A DNA stretch of 39,744 nucleotides from Bacteroidales bacterium. GTDB taxonomy: Bacteria; Bacteroidota; Bacteroidia; Bacteroidales; JAGONC01. The notes under the pieces were generated by a model. It was not told where the DNA came from. It made no database searches and saw only the letters and a program-made list of their open reading frames with translations. The position numbers were made by a program, and so were the translations under genes. Positions 25,861-33,302 of this stretch are shown here, piece after piece (position 1 is the first letter of the stretch; every line of letters begins with the position of its first letter). The DNA is taken from NCBI GenBank assembly GCA_023133655.1, contig JAGLWB010000391.1, forward strand, positions 1 through 39,744, written 5' to 3'.

Positions 25861-27225
25861 TCATCGCCGAACCAATGATTTGAATAATTGCCCCTTTTCT
25901 TTATAGTTCGTAAATGCATCATAACTGGCTGCAGCCGGCGATAATAAGCAAATGGCATCTTGCAACGTGCACGATTTGGAAATGGTAATGGCATCAGCAA
26001 GATTCGAAACCATGAAATGAGTTTTTTTCTGACTGTTTTCTTTTTTCATTAATTCGCAAATTCTCTCCCCTGCATTACCCATAAAAATAAAATTCCCAAC
26101 CTTAGATTCATTTAAAAAAGTGGCCAGTCTTTTATAATCAATGCCTCTGTCATATCCTCCTAATATTAATGTGTCTACAGTCTGAAGTGCTTTTATTGCA
26201 TAAATGGTTGCTTCGGGAACAGTGGCAATGGAATCGTTATAATATTGAATTCCATGGTACTTCCCAACATACTCTATACGGTGCTCAAGCCCCTTAAATG
26301 ACTTTATTCCATTGCGAATCACTTCGGTAGTTATCCCCAGCACCATGCAAGTACTGATTGCAGCCATAACATTCATCATATTATGAATGCCCATAATAGG
26401 AATGTCTGCTTTGTGCATAATTATCCTATCTTGCCCTTCTGCTGAAAAAACGATTTCCTCATCATTATTAAGATAACACCCATTTTGGTTTTGTCTGATT
26501 GCGGAGAAAGCGTATTTTGCTTGTTTTAAGTCGATTTTTTCAATATAATGTTTGATGAGTTCATTATCGTCATTGTAAATTAAAATATCACTCTCTCCCT
26601 GAAAATTGATAATATTGAATTTTGCCTTTAAATATTCTGTGAATGAATTATAGTGGTCAAGATGGTCCTGGTAGAGATTTAGCAGGACTGAAATATGTGG
26701 TGATTTTGTGATGTGTTCAAGTTGATGTGAAGAAAACTCAGCAACAACAATCGTGTTATTATCAATAGAAGGGATTAGATCAAAAGGGGGGATGCCAATA
26801 TTTCCAACGAATATGGAATTTTCAGTGTGAAGCTTAATAATCGAAAAAATCAAACTGGCTGTTGTGCTTTTTCCCTTTGTTCCGGTTATTCCAATAATCT
26901 GTTTTGACAAGTTTTGCAAAAACAGTTCTGCCTGTGATGTGATATGAGTCTTTAAATGGAGGTTCTTAACTGAAACGCCAGGCGATTTAATAATTAAATC
27001 AAAGTGTTCAATATTGTGTAAATAAGCATTCCCTGTTTGGAAAGAAATTAAATCACTTACCTTCATGTTGGCTTTTTGTAATGCCTTAGGATCGATATCA
27101 GCAATGGTCAAGGGTTGTTCAGGCATTATATTTCTGAGCAATGCAAAAGTTGACCTTCCTTCAACTCCAAAGCCAAGAATAAGGATTTTTTTATTGGATA
27201 AATATTGTTTAATAGAGTTAATCAT
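25861..27225 (-). CDS. murD2: MurD-like ligase, probable UDP-MurNAc-L-Ala:L-Glu ligase (MurD2)
   Basis: 454 residues with the Mur ligase layout: N-terminal UDP-binding part (about 1-100), central ATP domain with GITGTKGKSTTASLI (around 113-127), and C-terminal domain with HRIEYVGKYHGIQYYNDSIATVPEA and LILGGYDRGIDY. The P-loop differs from the usual MurD GTNGKTT. The gene overlaps the end of the epimerase-like gene by 8 bases, so they are translated together. In Xanthomonas oryzae, MurD2 adds L-Glu, not D-Glu, to UDP-MurNAc-L-Ala, and MurL then epimerises it. The pairing makes MurD2 the best call. Ordinary MurD is the alternative; in most bacteria that gene lies in the dcw cluster, which is not seen here. 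Confidence 0.75.
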   Translation of the reverse strand: MINSIKQYLSNKKILILGFGVEGRSTFALLRNIMPEQPLTIADIDPKALQKANMKVSDLISFQTGNAYLHNIEHFDLIIKSPGVSVKNLHLKTHITSQAELFLQNLSKQIIGITGTKGKSTTASLIFSIIKLHTENSIFVGNIGIPPFDLIPSIDNNTIVVAEFSSHQLEHITKSPHISVLLNLYQDHLDHYNSFTEYLKAKFNIINFQGESDILIYNDDNELIKHYIEKIDLKQAKYAFSAIRQNQNGCYLNNDEEIVFSAEGQDRIIMHKADIPIMGIHNMMNVMAAISTCMVLGITTEVIRNGIKSFKGLEHRIEYVGKYHGIQYYNDSIATVPEATIYAIKALQTVDTLILGGYDRGIDYKRLATFLNESKVGNFIFMGNAGERICELMKKENSQKKTHFMVSNLADAITISKSCTLQDAICLLSPAAASYDAFTNYKEKGQLFKSLVRR

Positions 27226-28594
27226 CTATCAGGTCTCTGAGTTTTATTAGCAGGTTTTTTTCAACAAAGTGTGGCTCGCTGATTTTTTTTAACAATATGT
27301 TTTTTGATTCCTGCGACAGACTATTTCCTGCTTTTACTTTCTGAAAGTACTTTAATAGGAGAGGGGTCTCTTCCCTGTGACGTTTGTTTGTTATCATATG
27401 TAAAGAAGCATTCACTTCATCAATGGTACCGACACACTCAAATGGCTTTTCATCTTCTAACCCAATAAGTTGGTTAAATATGTCCAGCAATTCTATATCG
27501 TTCAGCAAATCTTTCCCAAAAATATTGATCATCAGATTTTGGTCAATGAAAGGCGATAATATGATATAGGTAAACAAGCATTTCGGACATGACCCACACC
27601 AACTAGCACTTTTTCTTCCTTTGTTACAACTCTTAAAAGAATGAAAGTATTGTGGAAACCGGGAGAAAATGCCAGCAATCTGCATTTCGTTAAGTGGCCT
27701 TAGTAAACTGAAATAATTAATGCTGTCGCTGATGTAATTTTTGACATAGAATCTGAAATTTTTTTCAAAAGCATATGACTTTGAATATTGATGGTTCACA
27801 TTTGTTTTTAAAACTGTTGCTTCGTTTGAACTGACTTCATTTGAAAGAGCAATATTTTTCCTTCTTGTGAGTGCTGAGATTAACAAACTGATGAATGCCA
27901 GCAAGGCCGAAAAAGGAGTATGACCATTCAAAAATCCTTTTTCGTTCAGTTCAAGCAATTGAGGATGGATGGTTCTGTAAATAATACTGGTCTCTTCTGC
28001 CGCAAATCCGGCTTTTTGAATAGTGTCAGTAATGGCTTTATTTGGGTTCAGCGCAAAGGGGAGCATATCATACGCTTTCAGAACCTCTAATGAAATAACA
28101 GAGTCTTTGCCACCACCAACCGGAACGATATAATTATCAGTTAGCCTCAAGTTGATCAGCTCAGTCTCAGCTTCCGTTTCGCAGGAAATAGAGAAAAGGT
28201 CCTGGATGTTTGTATGGATATTATTTAAATAGAGAAATTCACCCAGGCCATGAAAATAGACCTCTTTCCACCATTCAATCTGACTGATGGTGAGTCTGTT
28301 CGCTTTAATGATTATTTTGGGCGAACAAGTTGCTTTCCAGTAACTGATAAGCTCTATCATTCCAATGTGAAAGACGATATTTTTGAATCCTTCAGTATCT
28401 ATGATAGAATAATCATAAAATTTTCTATCGGGAATGGTTAAGGTTGGTTTAAAATAGAATTTATCTGAAATATTGAAGAAGTACTCAACGACTAATTCAT
28501 TCTTTTCTTTCCTGACCTGGTAATCCTCAAATACAAAACAGGGGTATGCTTGTCTGAAAGTAATAAATTTATGTCTGTTATTAATCCGGATCAC
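27218..28594 (-). CDS. murL: Probable UDP-MurNAc-L-Ala-L-Glu epimerase (MurL)
   Basis: 458 residues, GTG start at 28594 (the only usable start after the upstream in-frame stop). A PP-loop lies at residues 158-165 (PVGGGKDS), which indicates ATP-dependent adenylation. A cysteine cluster C323, C333, C336, C339 (SWCGSCPKC) resembles the zinc site of QueC. Conserved-looking patches: NGHTPFSALLAF and ALSNEVSSNEAT. MurL of Xanthomonas is a protein of about this size that uses ATP to turn the terminal L-Glu of UDP-MurNAc-L-Ala-L-Glu into D-Glu; it is encoded beside MurD2, as here (8-base overlap). Length, PP-loop and neighbour all agree, but I could not align it. A -7 box lies at 28659-28666. Confidence 0.78.
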   Translation of the reverse strand: MIRINNRHKFITFRQAYPCFVFEDYQVRKEKNELVVEYFFNISDKFYFKPTLTIPDRKFYDYSIIDTEGFKNIVFHIGMIELISYWKATCSPKIIIKANRLTISQIEWWKEVYFHGLGEFLYLNNIHTNIQDLFSISCETEAETELINLRLTDNYIVPVGGGKDSVISLEVLKAYDMLPFALNPNKAITDTIQKAGFAAEETSIIYRTIHPQLLELNEKGFLNGHTPFSALLAFISLLISALTRRKNIALSNEVSSNEATVLKTNVNHQYSKSYAFEKNFRFYVKNYISDSINYFSLLRPLNEMQIAGIFSRFPQYFHSFKSCNKGRKSASWCGSCPKCLFTYIILSPFIDQNLMINIFGKDLLNDIELLDIFNQLIGLEDEKPFECVGTIDEVNASLHMITNKRHREETPLLLKYFQKVKAGNSLSQESKNILLKKISEPHFVEKNLLIKLRDLIDD

Positions 28595-28658
28595 GAAAAA
28601 TGGTACAGTTATTGAGGTTTAATAAATGAGCGTTTTAAATCCGATAAATTTTTTCCTG

Positions 28659-28666
28659 CAAATATA
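28659..28666 (-). promoter_or_regulatory. Predicted -7 box for murL-murD2
   Basis: The minus strand reads TATATTTG, an exact TAnnTTTG match, 64 bases before the GTG start. Confidence 0.5.
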
Positions 28667-28748
28667 CGAAAGCTGCATTAAAAATTTATCCGCCGGTTCT
28701 TGCAAACCTGAATTATGCACAAACTGTTGATTAATAGAATTTCAATAG

Positions 28749-28768
28749 CCCCGTCCTTTACGGCGGGG
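28749..28768. repeat. GC-rich palindrome (REP-like)
   Basis: CCCCG(T)CC pairs with GGCGGGG across a TTTAC loop, a 7-bp stem with one bulged T. It is strongly GC-rich within an AT-rich gap (28595-28886) that otherwise holds only the murL promoter. No T-run follows, so it does not look like an intrinsic terminator. Confidence 0.5.
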
Positions 28769-28886
28769 AGAGATTGTAGACCATTTGCGTCATCTTCAAA
28801 GTTTAAAAAAATTTTAAACAGAATTTTTATTTTTTAAAAAAAATGATTATTATTGTAATGGTATAATTGAAAAGTGAATTGGAGGA

Positions 28887-29459
28887 ATGAAAGCGCAGAA
28901 GCAACATATTATTAAACCAGCACGGGGTAGATTACTGATATCGGAGCCATCTTTACATGATTTCTATTTTAAGCAATCGGTTATTCTCCTTGCAGGGCAT
29001 GAGGCAGAAGGGTCGTTCGGCCTGATAATTAATAAACCAACCAATGTAAAGTTAAATGAAGTAACCGGTGAGTTTCCCCAATTTGATGTGCCATTATATC
29101 TTGGTGGGCCGGTAAAAACGGATAGTATTTTTTTTATTCATACGATTGGTGATTATATTACGAATAGCCTTAAGATAATGGATGGCCTTTACTGGGGTGG
29201 CGATATTTCTGTCATTAAAGAAATGATAATTCTCAATCAATTAAACTCCAATAATATACGATTTTTTGTTGGGTATTCAGGATGGGCATCCAAGCAACTT
29301 GATCAAGAAATGGAAGAGAAATCCTGGTTTGTTTTAAAAACAAAAGCGAATGATATTATTCATTCTAACCCTCTGGAAATGTGGAGTGAGTACATTAAAG
29401 TCATGGTTAGTGATTATGCTGTCTGGGCAAACTTCCCTTCCGACCCGAGCATGAATTAA
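28887..29459 (+). CDS. yqgE: YqgE/AlgH family protein (UPF0301)
   Basis: 190 residues, normal family size. Signatures: GRLLISEPSLHDFYFKQSVILLAGHEAEGSFGLIINKP at the N-terminus, LYLGGPVKTDSIFFIHT in the middle and FVGYSGWASKQLDQEMEEKSWFVL near the C-terminus. It is cytoplasmic. The family fold is known, but no clear biochemical role is; in Pseudomonas AlgH affects alginate regulation. GGAGG directly precedes the ATG with one base between. It converges on the rhomboid gene with an 8-base gap. Confidence 0.93.
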   Translation: MKAQKQHIIKPARGRLLISEPSLHDFYFKQSVILLAGHEAEGSFGLIINKPTNVKLNEVTGEFPQFDVPLYLGGPVKTDSIFFIHTIGDYITNSLKIMDGLYWGGDISVIKEMIILNQLNSNNIRFFVGYSGWASKQLDQEMEEKSWFVLKTKANDIIHSNPLEMWSEYIKVMVSDYAVWANFPSDPSMN

Positions 29460-29467
29460 CAATGTTT

Positions 29468-30082
29468 CTATATGATCGACTTTTTTATTTGTTCGAGAAA
29501 AAGAATGAACAATTCTGGCTTTAATATGATGGTAAATACAAATCCAAAAATTGCTCCCCAGAAATGAGCATTATGCCCTACATTATCCTTTGCTTTTTTT
29601 GCCATGTATGCAGAATAAATTAGGTACAAGCCACCAAAAATTACTGCCGGTATGCCAATAGGTATAAAAAACAGATATAATTTTCCTAATGGGTGAAACA
29701 AGATGCTTGAAAACAGCACAGCTGAAACAGCACCAGAGGCACCGACTGCATTATAAAACCCATCATTTTTGTGTCTTTTGAAATCATAAATTACTGAAAA
29801 AATTATGCTTGCCAGGTATAATAATACATAATAAGGTATGGCCTTATCTGCAAAAAAATACTTGAAATAAAGCTCCACTGAAGTTCCGAAAGAATAAAGC
29901 ACAAACATGTTGATCAATAAATGAGACCAATCACTATGCAGAAAAGCATATGAAATGAAACGATGCCATTCTTTTCTGTGGTAGATTGAGTAAGGATTAA
30001 ATTGTAATTTGTAAAATAATCCCCGGTTATAAAAAGCAAGGATAGAAATAATTATGGTGATGATAATGAAAATGTAGGTCAT
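29468..30082 (-). CDS. Rhomboid family intramembrane serine protease
   Basis: 204 residues with about six transmembrane helices. The catalytic Ser116 lies in GASGAVSA, and the catalytic His173 in NAHFWGAIFG near the last helix. The second-helix motif HSDWSHLLINM (residues 49-59) contains the HxxxxN pattern that stabilises the oxyanion. All residues needed for activity are present. Rhomboids cut membrane proteins within the bilayer; the substrate here is unknown. It is followed by no gene on the same strand, and its upstream neighbour on the same strand lies 94 bases away. Confidence 0.92.
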   Translation of the reverse strand: MTYIFIIITIIISILAFYNRGLFYKLQFNPYSIYHRKEWHRFISYAFLHSDWSHLLINMFVLYSFGTSVELYFKYFFADKAIPYYVLLYLASIIFSVIYDFKRHKNDGFYNAVGASGAVSAVLFSSILFHPLGKLYLFFIPIGIPAVIFGGLYLIYSAYMAKKAKDNVGHNAHFWGAIFGFVFTIILKPELFILFLEQIKKSII

Positions 30083-30176
30083 TTTTTAATTGTTATATTG
30101 TTTTTATGTATAACCTTACCAACTAACAGTTTATTGTCAATCTGCTAAAAGACAGGGATTGCCGGTTTAAAACTAC

Positions 30177-30986
30177 CTACTGGCCAGCACTGTGGTCTAA
30201 TTCGGATCCAAACATACTATGTGGAATAAGGTAAATAGCTAATAGGACTATCGATGCCACTAAAGCCCAACCTGTTTTTGATTGATCCTTTTTTAACCTG
30301 AAAAAAGCCACTACCCAGAACAAAAAAGCAACTATTGTCTTATTGTCTGTAAGATCATGGCCAAAGGGCCAACCTGTCCAAAATGCTCCAAACGCATATT
30401 TTTGAACAATGGGGCCTAAAATTAAACCACCAAGAAAAAATACTATCAAAGTAACCCTGGTAAAATTATAGGTGTTTCTTCCTTTGAAAATTATTTCCAT
30501 AATAATTCTGTTTGAAATAAGCATGGTGAGGAACATGAAAAGGATGTGTGGGATAAGAATATATGCCGGAACACTTCCTTTAAACCGGATTTTTATGGGA
30601 AATTCCGTTAATGGTACCCTGATATTATCTTTTTCTAAAAATACCTGGTATTCAACTTTCCCGGCCGGGGGTTGATGAGGGATATAAGCGATCAGGTATT
30701 TCCCTTCCCGTTTCAATGAAATTTCGTTCCATTTGTCATTACTTGTATACCTTTTATACTTCATATAGCCGAAAATTTCTTCATCATTGACTTTCAGACG
30801 GATCCTGGCATCATCATCGTCACCATAGGAACGAATAAGGCGGTTTTTAATAATCTCTTCATTAATCTTGACTTTTGATGTCAAAGGTTTGGTTGGGCCT
30901 GTTTTATACTGGTAAAAGGATAATCCCATCGTAAAAAGGAAGGCAAATATCCATAGAAGAATAGATTTTTTTTTAGTTATTGTCAT
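30177..30986 (-). CDS. Unknown multipass membrane protein with an N-terminal extracytoplasmic domain
   Basis: 269 residues from the ATG at 30986 (MTITKKK); a TTG at 30995 is less likely. One N-terminal helix (about 8-26), an extracytoplasmic part of about 110 residues (about 30-140) with a possible Ig-like pattern (YIPHQPPAGKVEYQVFL), then four hydrophobic helices (about 145-165, 178-200, 222-236, 243-262). Two motifs look conserved: WTGWPFGHDLTDNKT and SMFGSELDH. I do not recognise a family. The GHDLTDNKT and SELDH residues could bind a metal; that is speculation. It has its own -7 box (31013-31020) and diverges from the DUF5723 gene. Confidence 0.75.
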   Translation of the reverse strand: MTITKKKSILLWIFAFLFTMGLSFYQYKTGPTKPLTSKVKINEEIIKNRLIRSYGDDDDARIRLKVNDEEIFGYMKYKRYTSNDKWNEISLKREGKYLIAYIPHQPPAGKVEYQVFLEKDNIRVPLTEFPIKIRFKGSVPAYILIPHILFMFLTMLISNRIIMEIIFKGRNTYNFTRVTLIVFFLGGLILGPIVQKYAFGAFWTGWPFGHDLTDNKTIVAFLFWVVAFFRLKKDQSKTGWALVASIVLLAIYLIPHSMFGSELDHSAGQ

Positions 30987-31012
30987 AATTGTCAAATTTT
31001 AGTTTTGAACTG

Positions 31013-31020
31013 CAAAAATA
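31013..31020 (-). promoter_or_regulatory. Predicted -7 box for the unknown membrane protein gene
   Basis: The minus strand reads TATTTTTG, an exact TAnnTTTG match, 26 bases before the ATG at 30986. Confidence 0.5.
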
Positions 31021-31049
31021 GAAAAATCTAAATAGTACTTATTAGTTAC

Positions 31050-31057
31050 TATATTTG
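31050..31057 (+). promoter_or_regulatory. Predicted -7 box for the DUF5723 gene
   Basis: TATATTTG, an exact TAnnTTTG match, 40 bases before the ATG at 31098. It lies back to back with the box at 31013-31020, so this is a divergent promoter pair. Confidence 0.5.
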
Positions 31058-31097
31058 TTTTTTTGTTCAACAAACAACTATTCTTCACAAGACTGGC

Positions 31098-32588
31098 ATG
31101 ATTAGGTGGATTCGGATTGTTTTTTTCATTTTCTGTATGCAGGTTTTTGGGCTGACGGCTTATGGCCAGGAAATGTTTGGCATAGTTAACAGTAATTTTG
31201 CAGGTGTCAATAGCCTGCCAATTAATCCGGGTGATATGGTTAACTCAAAATTATACCTGGACATTAACCTGGTAACTGCCGACCTCTTTTTTGAAAACAA
31301 CTACCTGTATATTCATAAAGAGGATTATCAATTTTTGGAATTTTTTAAAAAAGACCCTGACCTACCGTCGTATGGGGAAGATGGGGTGTTATTTGACCAT
31401 TATTGGGACAAAAATGATAAAGATATTTTTATAAGTATGCGCCTTATTGGGCCTTCTGTAATGATCGTTGATAGAGATAACGCAATTGCCATAAGTACTT
31501 CAGTGCGGTCTGCCACATCAATATGGAAATTGCCTTACGACATTGCCAATTTTGCCTATGAGGACCTTCGATACGATCCACAACATAATATTCGATTTCC
31601 CGATGCTGATTTTCTGGCAGCATCTTTAACCTGGAGTGAAATTGGCCTTAGTTATGCCAGGGTTATAAAAAGTGATTTCCGGCATCGCTTCTCAGTGGGT
31701 TCAACTGTCAAACGCCTATTTGGCTATGCGGGTGTTTATTTGAAAGGCCATACGCTTGACTACCTTGTTGACAATACGGATGGCAGTGGGCGACTTGATG
31801 CTGATATTTATACCCTGGATGCAGAAATTGGGTTCTCAGTTCCAATTGATTATTCTGGCAATGACATTAATTATCCGGAAAATTTAACAAAAGGGAAGGG
31901 GTATTCTATTGACCTTGGATTCACTTACCAGAAACGGGAATGGCAAAACCCTGCGAAAAAGAGCAGAAAGTTATGCAGCCAGCCATATGAAGATTATCTA
32001 TATAAAATTGGAGTTTCTTTGTTAGACCTGGGGTATATAAGGTTTAACGAGAATGCTGAGAAACATATTTTTAATGATGTTCGTAATTATCATTGGGATT
32101 ATATAAATCAGTTTTCCCCAACAAGTGTAAATGATATGATGAGGGAATTAAGCGGCCGTTTTTATAATGGTGACTCTACCAGGTCGTTGGTGTCCAATGA
32201 ATTTTCTTTTTTGTTACCAACTGCTTTAAGTTTGCAGGTTGATTATCATTACAAGAAGGACTGGTATTTTAACGGAACGGTTATTTATCCTTTGCTTTTA
32301 GGGCCAGCCCAGATTTACCGCCCCCCCCAGCTGTCGGTTGCAGTACGTTACGAAACCAGGTACCTTGAATTTAATTTGCCGGTTATTTTATATAGGTTCA
32401 GCGATCCCAGAATTGGTTTCTCTGTTAGGGTTTGGAACGTTACTATCGGGAGTGATAATCTGGGAGGTTTCTTTAGTTTTTCGGATTTTACCGGACTGGA
32501 TATATATGCTTCCCTGAAGTTAAGTTTCACAAAAGGAATATGTTTTTCTTTTAAAAGGTCGTACGGCTGCCAGGATTTGGAATTTTGA
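31098..32588 (+). CDS. DUF5723-like outer membrane beta-barrel protein
   Basis: 496 residues. Signal peptide MIRWIRIVFFIFCMQVFGLTAYGQ, then EMFGIVNSNFAGVNSLPINPGDMVNSKLYLDINLVTADLFFENNYLYI, a start that fits DUF5723 proteins of Bacteroidota. The rest alternates aromatic and polar residues as beta-barrel strands do (GLSYARVIKSDFRHRFSVGS; YSIDLGFTYQKREW; LSVAVRYETRYLEFNLPVILY) and ends in a strand closing with F, common for outer membrane proteins. The role is unknown. It converges on the T9SS gene, and its 3' end is repeated about 680 bases downstream. Confidence 0.78.
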   Translation: MIRWIRIVFFIFCMQVFGLTAYGQEMFGIVNSNFAGVNSLPINPGDMVNSKLYLDINLVTADLFFENNYLYIHKEDYQFLEFFKKDPDLPSYGEDGVLFDHYWDKNDKDIFISMRLIGPSVMIVDRDNAIAISTSVRSATSIWKLPYDIANFAYEDLRYDPQHNIRFPDADFLAASLTWSEIGLSYARVIKSDFRHRFSVGSTVKRLFGYAGVYLKGHTLDYLVDNTDGSGRLDADIYTLDAEIGFSVPIDYSGNDINYPENLTKGKGYSIDLGFTYQKREWQNPAKKSRKLCSQPYEDYLYKIGVSLLDLGYIRFNENAEKHIFNDVRNYHWDYINQFSPTSVNDMMRELSGRFYNGDSTRSLVSNEFSFLLPTALSLQVDYHYKKDWYFNGTVIYPLLLGPAQIYRPPQLSVAVRYETRYLEFNLPVILYRFSDPRIGFSVRVWNVTIGSDNLGGFFSFSDFTGLDIYASLKLSFTKGICFSFKRSYGCQDLEF

Positions 32589-32625
32589 AAATATAGTCTC
32601 ATTGATTAATGAAGCACCACTTTGT
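32571..32625. repeat. Direct repeat, copy 1 (spans DUF5723 gene end)
   Basis: This 55-bp segment recurs at 33251-33302. The last 32 bases (32594-32625) are identical to 33271-33302; the rest differs by a 3-base gap and two substitutions. It holds the end of the plus-strand gene (EF and stop), followed by a minus-strand KVVLH and stop like that of the T9SS gene. The remaining upstream part of that second coding end is missing here. Confidence 0.85.
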
Positions 32626-32631
32626 AATTCC

Positions 32632-32677
32632 TTATTTGTTATTGGCTATTTCTGATTTTTGATTTAAATTTTTAATT
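32632..32677 (+). repeat. Left arm of an AT-rich inverted repeat pair
   Basis: This stretch (starting TTATTTGTTATTGGC) matches the reverse complement of 33150-33189 over about 40 positions, with a 7-base gap and a few changes. AT-richness makes chance similarity a concern, but the order of TTATTTGTTATT, ATTTCTGAT, GATTTAAATTT and TAATTT is kept in both arms. Confidence 0.45.
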
Positions 32678-32726
32678 TTTATTCCTTTTATTCCGATTCC
32701 TCTCAGCAGTTTCTATACCAGGCGAA

Positions 32727-32850
32727 TCAAGGGATGAAAGAAATTTTTTTACCTGATTGCAGAAGCTCATAATAATACGAGCACTCTTCAATAGCTCTTT
32801 CAAGTAAGCCTGGGCCAAATGCTGGGCTAAATATTATTTTGATGTGCTGG
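32727..32850 (-). pseudogene. Relic of a GxxExxY-family protein gene
   Basis: On the minus strand the frame ending at the TGA at 32727-32729 reads HIKIIFSPAFGPGLLERAIEEC and then SYYYELLQSGKKISFIP. The core GPGLLExAxEECxxYEL is the hallmark of GxxExxY proteins (PDDEXK-like fold), where it is normally preceded by a VHKALGPG-type helix. Only about 40 codons remain: there is no start and no C-terminal nuclease-like core. The function of the family is not established; its genes are often found in repeat-rich intergenic DNA of environmental bacteria. Confidence 0.7.
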
Positions 32851-32863
32851 CCGCTTACGTTTC

Positions 32864-32987
32864 AAGGGGCAAAGCCCCTTAAGGTAATAGCTCAGGGTGT
32901 AGTGAAACGAAACCCTGAGCTTAAACCTTGAATCCTTTCAGGATTCTAAATAGCTAACTTAAGTGGACCCTTTCAGAATTCTAAATA
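32864..32987. repeat. Block of three consecutive hairpins and a 20-bp direct repeat
   Basis: Hairpin 1: AAGGGGC, loop AAA, GCCCCTT (32864-32880). Hairpin 2: GCTCAGGGT (32890-32898) with ACCCTGAGC (32912-32920). Hairpin 3: GAATCCT, loop TTC, AGGATTC (32930-32946). All three stems are perfect. CCTTTCAGGATTCTAAATAG at 32934-32953 recurs with one change at 32968-32987. No open reading frame is seen here. It could be a REP/MITE-type composite or a structured RNA. Confidence 0.6.
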
Positions 32988-33099
32988 GTCAAACTCAAAT
33001 GAATATTGCAAAAAGTTTCTTGCTTTCATTTGTATCTATTTATGGTTAATCCAAAAAAACAGATTTTCTGACCCTTATTAAAAGATTTAATTTGTTTTT

Positions 33100-33194
33100 A
33101 TCAGGTGTCATTGATTTATCAGAAATGATAAATCAGGAATTCTGATGGCAAATTAGAAATTTAAATCAGAAATAAATAATAACAAATAAAAAAT
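33100..33194 (-). repeat. Dispersed repeat, copy A
   Basis: Contains a perfect 10-bp stem (TGATTTATCA, loop GAAA, TGATAAATCA at 33112-33135). The 30 bases at 33104-33133 match the reverse complement of 38332-38361 with 28 identities, and the adjacent TTATTTGTTATT segment also recurs in the same order there. Copy A has an extra internal stretch of about 30 bases. Confidence 0.65.
33150..33189 (-). repeat. Right arm of the AT-rich inverted repeat pair
   Basis: Reverse complement of this stretch resembles 32632-32677; see the left arm. The two arms enclose the GxxExxY relic and the hairpin block. Confidence 0.45.
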
Positions 33195-33250
33195 GAAGAA
33201 TAAGAGATCAGAAAGTCTTGCTTATACTTAGGGTGTCCAATTGCATAAAA

Positions 33251-33302
33251 CAGGAGGAATTTTAAAAATTTAGTCTCATTGATTAATGAAGCACCACTTT
33301 GT
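33251..33302. repeat. Direct repeat, copy 2 (spans T9SS gene end)
   Basis: Matches 32571-32625. It contains GAGGAATTTTAA, which could be read as the end of a second DUF5723-like gene (E-E-F-stop), followed by the true end of the T9SS gene on the minus strand. The match to copy 1 ends sharply after TTTGT. Confidence 0.85.

Larger units (their letters stand above)
32589..33282. other. 694-base gap without an intact gene
   Basis: This gap between convergent DUF5723 and T9SS genes holds, in order: direct repeat 1, an AT-rich inverted repeat arm, a GxxExxY relic, a triple-hairpin block with a 20-bp direct repeat, a tetraloop hairpin that recurs at 38.3 kb, the second inverted arm, and direct repeat 2. 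No intact coding region or tRNA was found on either strand. Confidence 0.8.

Noticed and set aside
27218-28594. Annotation as a QueC, tRNA-thiolation or asparagine-synthase-like enzyme
   Set aside because: The PP-loop alone would allow it, but the coupling to a Mur ligase and the length point to MurL.
32864-32987. Hairpin block as a CRISPR array
   Set aside because: The stems differ in sequence, spacers are too short and irregular, and no cas gene is near.
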